A stretch of 9,682 bases of DNA from Flavobacteriales bacterium UBA7519 (GTDB lineage: Bacteria; Bacteroidota; Bacteroidia; Flavobacteriales; Weeksellaceae): contig DLND01000048.1 in assembly GCA_002476905.1 (NCBI GenBank), positions 1 through 9,682 on the forward strand. Reading direction: 5' to 3'. Positions 1 to 6,214 of the stretch are shown here, one piece after another; within the stretch, counting starts at the first letter, position 1; every line of letters starts with the position of its first letter. The translations under genes and the position numbers were made by a program. The notes under the pieces were generated by a model. That model searched no databases. It had not been told where the DNA came from and saw only the letters and a list, made by a program, of their open reading frames with translations.

Positions 1-4
1 CTAA

Positions 5-394
5 ATGCACAACAGGTTTAATTTAAAATTTTCATATCATAAAGATGAAGTAAATTATAGACTATCTGGCTATAGTTATAATTATTTACCAGTTGATTCT
101 TTTATCTCTTTTTTAATAAAAAGAGAAATTGTTGATTCTTTTGAAAAAGCAAACAATGCTAATCATATTATAATTGATTTGTTAAATGAAAATTCAATTA
201 TAGATAGTAAAATCACAAGAGCTGAAATTGATTTTAATAAAAACTGGAGTAAGAATGAACTCTTATACCTAAATGAAGCGGGAATTGTAGAAAATTTTAA
301 TAAAATGTATGAAGAGCTTATTTCAAAAATTGAAGCAGTAAAAAAAGAAACTCTTACTGAAACTAATAATACTCAAGATTTGCTTAATATTTAA
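5..394 (+). CDS. Hypothetical protein, AT-rich orphan (129 aa)
   Basis: I do not recognise this protein. It begins at an ATG placed directly after an in-frame TAA (2-4), so it cannot extend further upstream, but its ribosome-binding region lies outside the window and the start is not verified. The product is soluble-looking, with no signal peptide or membrane segment. The N-terminal third is rich in aromatic residues (Tyr/Phe), and residues ~85-120 look like an amphipathic, possibly coiled, helix rich in Glu and Lys. Base composition is extremely AT-rich (about a quarter G+C), well below the genes from 961 on, which suggests a separate origin. It is followed by the hairpin-rich gene-free stretch and a terminator at 580-612, so it is probably the last gene of a unit entering from the left. 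Codon use and length make it a plausible gene, but I assign no function. Confidence 0.55.
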   Translation: MHNRFNLKFSYHKDEVNYRLSGYSYNYLPVDSFISFLIKREIVDSFEKANNANHIIIDLLNENSIIDSKITRAEIDFNKNWSKNELLYLNEAGIVENFNKMYEELISKIEAVKKETLTETNNTQDLLNI

Positions 395-579
395 ATAGCA
401 CTACACATAATAACTAAGCTTTCGTCTTGTCCGCAGGACACAAGGTGAATTGAAAATCACTGAACACCTAATTAAATAATAGACAAGTGAAGTAAAGCCC
501 GTTGAACGGAAGCTCCGGTGGCTTTTCAGCAGTATGATGGTCCTCTTATGGGGATGTTGTTTTTAGAATTTAGAGGTAC

Positions 580-612
580 AAAGCAGTTTTTTCGGAAGGA
601 CTGCTTTTTTTT
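580..612 (+). terminator. Rho-independent terminator
   Basis: AAAGCAGT at 580-587 pairs perfectly with ACTGCTTT at 600-607. Two G-T wobbles and two A-T pairs continue the stem to a 4-nt TCGG loop at 592-595, and a run of eight T follows at 605-612. This is a textbook intrinsic terminator on the plus strand. It would insulate the restriction operon from transcription entering from the left, including from the 5-394 gene. Confidence 0.85.
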
Positions 613-850
613 GTGGCGTTGGGTAGCCTTTGGAAGTGGTTTCTGCGGGGTTTTACTGGCTGTAGGGCACAGCTTCCCTTACCTGCGAAGGTTATTCCGC
701 AGAGAAAGATTGGGTAACGAAAAGAAATTTCTGCGGCGGACCTCGCTGCCCGAAAACGGCAGTGGTCACCAGGTTTCCCTCCTTGCAGCCTGTATTTTTG
801 AAAAAAGGTTGTGCAGCAGGCACAGGGTATTGGCAAAAGAGCCAATTTTG
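613..850. other. GC-richer structured non-coding block with serial hairpins
   Basis: Perfect short inverted repeats follow each other: CTGCG/CGCAG (683-687/698-702), CTGCC/GGCAG (746-750/758-762), GTGC/GCAC (811-814/820-823) and ATTGGC/GCCAAT (829-834/841-846, followed by TTT). No coding frame is convincing. The block could be a remnant of a conjugative-element intergenic region (for example a transfer-origin or leader region) or simply a relic. No known oriT or ncRNA family was recognised. Confidence 0.35.
829..849 (+). terminator. Weak terminator-like hairpin
   Basis: ATTGGC (829-834) and GCCAAT (841-846) form a 6-bp stem around an AAAAGA loop, followed by a short T run (846-849). The U-tract is too short for a strong intrinsic terminator; it may be structural only. 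Confidence 0.3.
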
Positions 851-922
851 CCCACCCGCCTGACAATGATAATCTGTTGAAACTTCGGAGACTTTTTCAG
901 ACGACTTTCCAAAAGAACTTTG

Positions 923-930
923 TATTTTTG
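923..930 (+). promoter_or_regulatory. Candidate Bacteroidetes -7 promoter box (TAnnTTTG)
   Basis: TATTTTTG matches the Bacteroidetes sigma-A -7 consensus TAnnTTTG and ends 30 bp before the ATG at 961, which would give a short leader of about 20-25 nt. No clean TTTG/TTG -33 element is visible at the expected distance, so the call rests on the -7 box and its position. It is the only candidate found for the six-gene unit 961-8727. Confidence 0.5.
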
Positions 931-961
931 ATAAAATTATTCAAAACAGATTCGTTCAAAA
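926..961. promoter_or_regulatory. Candidate operator array for the XRE regulator
   Basis: Half-site TTTTGA at 926-931 is repeated in inverted orientation as TCAAAA at 941-946 and again at 956-961, so successive sites begin exactly 15 bp apart. The first overlaps the candidate -7 box and the last touches the start codon at 961. The arrangement fits autorepression by a dimeric XRE/C-protein-like regulator encoded immediately downstream, but AT-rich leaders can produce such matches by chance. Confidence 0.35.
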
Positions 962-1263
962 TGGACAGCTTAGGCGAAACGATAAGAAAACTACGGGAAG
1001 ACAAGGAATTGCCACTGCGGACAGTTGCAGCATACCTCGACATTGACCAAGCAATTTTAAGTAAAATTGAGAGAGGACAACGCAATGCAAGCCGTGAACA
1101 GGTGATAAAACTTGCCGAGTTTTTTAATATTAAAGAAACCGACTTGCTTGTTTCTTGGCTCTCTGACAAGTTGGTGTATGAGGTAGCGGACGAAGATGTG
1201 GCTTTGAAAGCATTACAAGTGGCAGAGGAAAAAGTAAAATACAATAAGACCAAACGAAAGTAA
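961..1263 (+). CDS. XRE-family HTH transcriptional regulator (100 aa), likely controller of the restriction operon
   Basis: A small DNA-binding protein of the Cro/CI-type XRE family. Residues ~6-62 form the five-helix domain; the helix-turn-helix runs about residues 19-41, with the typical DIDQAILSKIERGQR stretch at 27-41. The C-terminal tail (62-100) is helical and ends in a basic KYNKTKRK. I chose the ATG at 961 over the in-frame ATG at 811: the shorter form begins where XRE domains normally begin (MDSLGETIRKLRE), and the extra 50 codons lie in non-coding, hairpin-rich sequence and would include the promoter. Its TAA (1261-1263) shares its last base with the next ATG (TAATG), implying translational coupling. 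Regulators of this kind are common ahead of methyltransferase genes in Bacteroidetes and probably time restriction and/or toxic activity; autoregulation through 926-961 is inferred. Confidence 0.9.
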   Translation: MDSLGETIRKLREDKELPLRTVAAYLDIDQAILSKIERGQRNASREQVIKLAEFFNIKETDLLVSWLSDKLVYEVADEDVALKALQVAEEKVKYNKTKRK

Positions 1264-3860
1264 TGGATGAATTAAATGAAATAGCAGAAGTTGAACAGCA
1301 AGTGGAAACACTTGAATCGGAAGTGAAAAAATTCGCTGACGGGCTTTCCTATTGGGCAAAATATCTTGCTGAAAAGATTTTGTCGGGAAATGCTATTTCA
1401 GATAACGATATTGACACCTCATATTCCTATCTTCTTGAAGAACTCAAACTCAAAAAGGAAACAGAAAAACCTGAAATTGAAATTAACTACAATTCAGCAA
1501 ATGCAGGGAATTACAAACCTGATTTACTTTTAACCAAACTTGAAAATGTTGAAGGCGTAAACGCCTTAACAGAAAATCAAACAATAGAGTTTAGTCCGAA
1601 CTTGACAATTATTTACGGTGCAAATGGTTCAGGAAAATCAGGTTATGTAAGACTATTGAAAAACGTTTTTTATTCAAAAGCCCCCGAAAATATTTTACCG
1701 AATGTTCATATTGATAATGGACACAAAGCCATTGATGCAAAATTTACTTTCAAATCAAGCAATACTGAAATTCCATTAAAGTTTTCTGATAAAGACAATG
1801 CGGAGTTTGAACAATTTGCAGTTTTTGACGGAAACAGCGTTTTAAAACATCTTGAAAACAAAAACGAATTTGAATTTAGACCAGCGGGTTTGAGTTTCTT
1901 TGCAGATTATACAAATGCTATTGTTCGTGTAGAACAAAAATTAAATGCTGAAATTCAATCTAAACAATCATCAAATGATTTTTCAATTTGGTTTGACGGC
2001 AATTCGGAAATTAAAACACTTGTTCAAAATCTGAATGCAGAAACAAAAATTGAAGACTTAAAAAAATACACGCCTTTTTCTGACGAAAACAAAACCCAAA
2101 AAGAAGCGATACAAAAGCAGTATGATGAACTTCTTTTAGCTTCAAAAGGAAAAGAGGAAAAAATTAAAAATCTTGAAAAGATTAAAAGTTTGTTAGTTCA
2201 AAACAAACAAGCGATTGAAAAACTTAATCAGTTTTTCACAACTGACGTAATTTCAAAAGTAAAAACTGCAATTACCGATTGTGTTTCAAAAGAAGCGACT
2301 GCAAAAGCAGAGGGAATTGAAAATTTTAAAACCGAAAAAATACACGGTGTAGGAACGGAAGAATGGAAAAATTTTATCGTTTCTGCTGAAACATTTGCTA
2401 AAACGCAAAAAACAGAAAATGCAGTTTATCCTAAAAATGGCGATAACTGTTTGCTTTGCCAACAACCACTTTCAGACGAAGCACAAAAGCTAATTTCAAA
2501 CTATTGGAGTTTTATAAAAAGCGTTGCGGAGCAAAACGCAAAACAAGCACAAGATAAACTTGATGAAATAAAAAAGAAATATGAGAATTTAAACTTTGAT
2601 TTATTTCCACAAGACAATACGCTTACCGTTTGGCTAACTGAAAAATTTCCCAATGAGTTAGAAGCATTAAAACTAAAACTTACGGAGCAAAAAACACTTG
2701 CTCAAAACATCGTTTCTGATATTCAAAACAAAACAGCAACCGAAAGAACAGCATTACAAATTAGTGTTGAACAACACACAACAATAGAAACGGCTATTGA
2801 CGAAGATATAAAGTTGCTAAAAGAAGATGAACAAAGTAAGGAATTGGAAAAATTACTGAACTCAAAAATACTTTTAGAACACAAAGAAAAATTTAATACG
2901 CATTTTTCAAAGTTTGAAACCTTTGTCAATAATCAGATTTGGATTAAAAAAGCTACTAAAGCCGATTATGCAAAGCAGACAATAACCAAAACTGAAAAAG
3001 CATTATCAAACAAGTATTTCAATCAAAAATACATTGATGATTTTAACGAAGAATGTCAAAAACTGAATGGAAATTTTGGAATTGACATCAATCACACAGG
3101 TTCGGCAGGAAAATCGTATAGACAACTCAAACTAAAAGGAAAAAATCCTAATGCGGTTTTGAGTGAGGGCGAACAAAAAGTAATTGCCATTGCTGATTTT
3201 CTTGCAGAAATGCACTTATCGGAAGTAAACAAAGGAATTATTTTTGACGACCCTGTTACTTCGTTGGATAACGATAGAAAAAAGCAAATTGCTGAACGTT
3301 TGGCTTTTCAAGCAACTTTAAAGCAAGTAATCATCTTTACCCACGATTTAGTTTTCTTTTATCACATCAAGAATTTCAGCAAGAAATATTTGAATGGAAT
3401 TAGTAACAGTTTTGCACATCATTCTTTGGAACGGGAAAGTCCATTGTGCGGGAAAGTTGTAGCAAATACAAGTCCTGCAAATGAAGGACAATATCACGAA
3501 CCTACAAAAGCAGAAAGTTGGTTAGCAAAAAGTAAATCCGCCAATGGAAATGAACGAATTGATTGTTCCAAAGCAGGATTGTCTGCTTTGCGAACCTCTT
3601 ATGAAGCATTAGCAATCTTTACCATTTTGGGTGGAACAGTACAACGGTTTGACCCACAAATTAGAATGGGTAGATTAAAAGATATAAAATTTGACAAATC
3701 TCTTATCGAAACCATTGTTGAAAAACACGGAGAAATATCTGATTTGATTGAAGGACATCTTCCGTCTGATGAATTTGGAATTATCCCAAGTCCCGAATTA
3801 TTGGAAGAACAAATAGGGAATTTTAAATCATTAAAAGAACAATTAAAGAATTTACAATAA
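1263..3860 (+). CDS. RloC/PrrC-like ABC ATPase, candidate anticodon nuclease with CxxC zinc hook (865 aa)
   Basis: Visible order: helical N-terminal region (1-~75); ATPase N-lobe with Walker A GANGSGKS (119-126); long coiled-coil insert (~235-600) with a CLLC pair (C396, C399) at its tip, like a Rad50/RloC zinc hook; ABC signature LSEGEQ (633-638); Walker B and D-loop IIFDDPVTSLD (659-669); switch histidine in FTHD (H694); then a ~155-residue helical C-terminal domain. That domain contains R777-x3-E781, with H822 and H832 downstream, echoing the Arg-Glu-His triad of PrrC (R320/E324/H356), a HEPN-superfamily tRNase. Known RloC proteins cut tRNA at the wobble position; PrrC is kept silent by a type Ic restriction complex. 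By analogy this protein would be a latent tRNase responding to failed restriction, which is inference. It lies between the regulator (1-bp overlap) and mod (4-bp gap). Alternative: an SMC-like defence ATPase without nuclease activity. ATPase identity is certain; nuclease identity is moderate. Confidence 0.8.
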   Translation: MDELNEIAEVEQQVETLESEVKKFADGLSYWAKYLAEKILSGNAISDNDIDTSYSYLLEELKLKKETEKPEIEINYNSANAGNYKPDLLLTKLENVEGVNALTENQTIEFSPNLTIIYGANGSGKSGYVRLLKNVFYSKAPENILPNVHIDNGHKAIDAKFTFKSSNTEIPLKFSDKDNAEFEQFAVFDGNSVLKHLENKNEFEFRPAGLSFFADYTNAIVRVEQKLNAEIQSKQSSNDFSIWFDGNSEIKTLVQNLNAETKIEDLKKYTPFSDENKTQKEAIQKQYDELLLASKGKEEKIKNLEKIKSLLVQNKQAIEKLNQFFTTDVISKVKTAITDCVSKEATAKAEGIENFKTEKIHGVGTEEWKNFIVSAETFAKTQKTENAVYPKNGDNCLLCQQPLSDEAQKLISNYWSFIKSVAEQNAKQAQDKLDEIKKKYENLNFDLFPQDNTLTVWLTEKFPNELEALKLKLTEQKTLAQNIVSDIQNKTATERTALQISVEQHTTIETAIDEDIKLLKEDEQSKELEKLLNSKILLEHKEKFNTHFSKFETFVNNQIWIKKATKADYAKQTITKTEKALSNKYFNQKYIDDFNEECQKLNGNFGIDINHTGSAGKSYRQLKLKGKNPNAVLSEGEQKVIAIADFLAEMHLSEVNKGIIFDDPVTSLDNDRKKQIAERLAFQATLKQVIIFTHDLVFFYHIKNFSKKYLNGISNSFAHHSLERESPLCGKVVANTSPANEGQYHEPTKAESWLAKSKSANGNERIDCSKAGLSALRTSYEALAIFTILGGTVQRFDPQIRMGRLKDIKFDKSLIETIVEKHGEISDLIEGHLPSDEFGIIPSPELLEEQIGNFKSLKEQLKNLQ

Positions 3861-3864
3861 AGAT

Positions 3865-5484
3865 ATGCCAACACTCCATTTCAAAGGAAAAACTTTTGTG
3901 CAGAACCACCATTTGGCGGTAAAGTATCACCAATTGGTACCGAAAAAAGAATTGAGTTTAACCGACAAAGTTTCCTTGCACGATAACCTGATTATACAAG
4001 GTGATAACCTGAAAGCATTAAAGGCATTACTTCCAACTTATTCAGGAAAAGTAAAATGTATTTACATAGACCCGCCTTACAACACAGGAAATGAGAAATG
4101 GGTGTATAATGACAATGTGAACAGTCCTATGATTCAAGAGTGGTTGGGTAGCATTGTTGATAAAGAAGATATGACACGCCACGACAAATGGATGTGTATG
4201 ATGATGCCAAGGTTAAAGCTATTGCGTGAATTGTTAAGTGAAGATGGGGCAATTTTCATTTCCATTGATGACAATGAAATTCATCATTTAAGATGTATGA
4301 TGGATGAAATTTTTGGAGAAGCAAATTTTTTAGGGCAAGTAAGTCGAGTAACAGGAACTCCTACAGGGTTGGGAAATAAAGGCTTGGTTTCTGAGATTGA
4401 TTATGTGGTAATTTATTCTAAGGGAGAATCCGAGCTTTTCAATGGTCTTCAAATGGATGAAAAGCAATCCAGTATTTATAATCAAGAAGATGAACAAGGA
4501 AAATACCTTACAAGACCTTTGAGAAAGACGGGAGGAGAGGATAAAAGAGAAGACAGACCATCAATGTATTTTCCAGTAATTGCACCAGACGGTAAAGAGG
4601 TTTACCCTGTTGGTCCTACAGGTTATGAAAGTAGGTGGCGTTGTTCTCCCGATAAATATAAAAAGTTAGTTGATACGAATCAGATTGAATGGAAACAAGA
4701 TAAGGAAGGGGATTGGAAACCTTATTTAAAATTCTATTTGGAAGGTCGTTTAAAACAACCGACAAACCTTTGGCAGAATATTGAAGGTAACAAAAAGGCA
4801 TCACTTGATGTGAAGACAATTTTTGGAGAGAAAAAGTTTGACTATCCTAAACCTGTTGAACTTATCAAAAGATGCCTTGAAATTTATTCAGATGATGATT
4901 CAATAATTCTTGACAGTTTCGCAGGTTCAGGAACAACTGCACAGGCGGTTTTAGAACTCAACAAAGAAGATGACGGCAACCGAAAATTCATCTTAGTTGA
5001 AATGGAAGATTACGCCAATTCCATTACAGCCGAAAGAGTTCGCAGGGTTATCAAAGGCGTAAAAACAGCCAAAAGCGATTTGCTCAAAAAAGGAACAGGC
5101 GGTTCGTTCAGTTACTTTGAATTGGGCGACACTATCGAAATGGAAAGTTTGTTGAGAGGTAAAAATTTACCTTCATACGCAGAATTTGCCCGATACCTTT
5201 TCTACACCGCCACAGGCGAAGAGTTTAACGAAAAGGCAATCAATGAAAAAACAGGTTTTATTGGAGAAAGCAAAAACTATGAAGTATATCTGTTTTACAA
5301 AGCCGAATTGGATTGGTTAAAGAAGAATGCGTTGACACTGGAGCTTTGCAAATCGCTTCCAAAATTCAAAAACAAACAGCGTTTAGTTTTTGCCCCTGCC
5401 AAATATGTGGACGACCATACTTTGTTGGATTACCGAATTGATTTTTGCCAATTGCCTTACGAAATTTATAGAATACAAAAATAG
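3865..5484 (+). CDS. mod: Type III restriction-modification system, modification methyltransferase Mod (539 aa)
   Basis: Beta-class DNA adenine N6-methyltransferase that supplies both protection and sequence recognition for the type III system. The catalytic motif DPPYNTGN starts at D69, preceded by the typical IIQGDNLKALK stretch (43-53). The AdoMet-binding motif FAGSGTT (352-358) comes after it, giving the beta order: catalytic motif, target-recognition domain, AdoMet motif. The region between, roughly 150-320, is the variable target-recognition domain, so the target site cannot be read from sequence alone. The sequence GAIFISIDDNEIHHL (~129-143) is also characteristic. Length is in the lower-normal range for Mod. 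The ATG is 4 bp after the ATPase stop, and the next gene starts 2 bp after its TAG, so it belongs to the same transcript. I saw no simple-sequence repeat of the phase-variable kind found in some mod genes. Confidence 0.95.
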   Translation: MPTLHFKGKTFVQNHHLAVKYHQLVPKKELSLTDKVSLHDNLIIQGDNLKALKALLPTYSGKVKCIYIDPPYNTGNEKWVYNDNVNSPMIQEWLGSIVDKEDMTRHDKWMCMMMPRLKLLRELLSEDGAIFISIDDNEIHHLRCMMDEIFGEANFLGQVSRVTGTPTGLGNKGLVSEIDYVVIYSKGESELFNGLQMDEKQSSIYNQEDEQGKYLTRPLRKTGGEDKREDRPSMYFPVIAPDGKEVYPVGPTGYESRWRCSPDKYKKLVDTNQIEWKQDKEGDWKPYLKFYLEGRLKQPTNLWQNIEGNKKASLDVKTIFGEKKFDYPKPVELIKRCLEIYSDDDSIILDSFAGSGTTAQAVLELNKEDDGNRKFILVEMEDYANSITAERVRRVIKGVKTAKSDLLKKGTGGSFSYFELGDTIEMESLLRGKNLPSYAEFARYLFYTATGEEFNEKAINEKTGFIGESKNYEVYLFYKAELDWLKKNALTLELCKSLPKFKNKQRLVFAPAKYVDDHTLLDYRIDFCQLPYEIYRIQK

Positions 5485-5486
5485 CT

Positions 5487-5867
5487 ATGAAAGAGAAAAA
5501 CATAGAAAATACAGGAGCAAAATATTCAGAAATGCTTGTGCAACTTGTGGAGCAGTTTGATGAACTTTTGCCTGAAAACCTAACTTTTGAAGAAACTTTG
5601 GAAGTTGGCATTGAAGCTTGGAATTTGGCAAACAATAAAGAGCGATTAAATGACGAGATGTTTAAAAAAGAGTTGAAGGCACATAATTACAGTGATGTAG
5701 TTGAAAAAATGGTTGAGTATAAATTGGAGCATTTCGCTGACCACAAAAATATCATTGTTGATTTTAGCACTGAAAACGATATTCTTCAAATTAAAAGTCA
5801 AACATTCGAGCAGCACTTTAACAGCTTAATATCAAGTATGATTAATATAAAGCCAACAAAAAAGTGA
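5487..5867 (+). CDS. Small protein of unknown function between mod and res (126 aa)
   Basis: I cannot name this family. The protein is acidic and mostly helical, without membrane segment, signal peptide or metal-binding cysteines. Landmarks are LEVGIEAWNLANNKERL (38-54), a second helix MVEYKLEHFADH (75-86), and a probable beta strand IIVDF (89-93). The EAWNLAN plus IVDF combination reminds me of small conserved Bacteroidetes proteins of unknown function, but I could not verify this. It starts 2 bp after mod, and its TGA overlaps the GTG of the next gene (GTGA, 5864-5867), so it is translationally coupled on both sides. Because mod and res are normally adjacent, a gene here is a candidate accessory subunit, restriction modulator, or inhibitor of the upstream ATPase. 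No sequence feature decides between these. Confidence 0.85.
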   Translation: MKEKNIENTGAKYSEMLVQLVEQFDELLPENLTFEETLEVGIEAWNLANNKERLNDEMFKKELKAHNYSDVVEKMVEYKLEHFADHKNIIVDFSTENDILQIKSQTFEQHFNSLISSMINIKPTKK

Positions 5868-6214
5868 TTGAGCCAATTCCATATTTCTATGAAAGTATCA
5901 ATCGCAACGCTATTGTGGTAAAACCCAAAAAACCGTTGTTTGATTGGATAAACTTCATTTATCCCGAAAGTCCCGTTTCCGAGAAAGAGGAAGGAAATAT
6001 TTATCTCATTCGGGAAATGGACAGCAACGAAGCAATAGAAAAATGGCTGAAACGAAATTATGACCAAATTTTTCAAAACGAACTGAACGATTGGCATACG
6101 GACGAAAAAGATTGGCCACAAAAGAGAACATTCAAGATTTTTCAAGAATGGTTTGAATATGAAATACACTCAATGGTTTTAGACCTTGAAGAAACCGATA
6201 TAACAAAAGACTAA
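5864..6214 (+). CDS. Small protein of unknown function, GTG start, upstream of res (116 aa)
   Basis: Function not recognised. The start is GTG at 5864, overlapping the previous stop by 4 bp (GTGA); no upstream ATG is available in frame without running far into the preceding gene. The TAA at 6212-6214 shares a base with the res ATG (TAATG). The protein looks compact, alpha/beta and acidic, with many aromatic residues. Distinctive segments are AIVVKPKKPLFDWINFIYPE (16-35), a helix NEAIEKWLKRNYDQIFQNEL (55-74), and FEYEIHSMVLDL (97-108) after several Trp residues (W77, W84, W96). These look like strongly conserved family motifs, and I have an unverified impression of stand-alone relatives in other Bacteroidetes. 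The coupling to res suggests a stoichiometric partner or a chaperone-like or inhibitory role for Res, which is inference only. Confidence 0.85.
   Translation: MIEPIPYFYESINRNAIVVKPKKPLFDWINFIYPESPVSEKEEGNIYLIREMDSNEAIEKWLKRNYDQIFQNELNDWHTDEKDWPQKRTFKIFQEWFEYEIHSMVLDLEETDITKD

Larger units (their letters stand above)
395..960. other. Gene-free, hairpin-rich spacer left of the restriction operon
   Basis: No open frame here looks like a protein; the long ones (518-880 plus, 570-866 minus) have low-complexity, Arg/Leu/Phe-rich translations without domain features. The stretch holds small hairpins at 428-440 (TGTCC/GGACA) and 494-525 (AAAGCC/GGCTTT enclosing CCGTT/AACGG), a Rho-independent terminator at 580-612, a GC-richer structured block at about 613-850, and finally the promoter of the restriction operon at 923-930. 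Composition changes sharply: very AT-rich up to ~480, close to 50% GC over ~620-860, then AT-rich again. The middle block reads like conserved non-coding sequence of a conjugative element, but that is an impression and not a demonstrated match. Confidence 0.6.

Noticed and set aside
518..880. 120-codon plus-strand frame, and an overlapping minus-strand frame (570-866).
   Set aside because: The plus frame runs through the terminator hairpin. Both translations lack domain character and have skewed Arg/Leu/Phe/Ser content, and neither has a plausible start context.
811..960. N-terminal extension of the XRE regulator from an upstream in-frame ATG at 811.
   Set aside because: It would add 50 residues from hairpin-rich non-coding sequence, span the promoter box, and precede a domain that normally starts within a few residues of the N-terminus.
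3865..5484. Possible phase-variable mod gene (phasevarion).
   Set aside because: No tandem simple-sequence repeat or long homopolymer tract was seen in the gene or just upstream.
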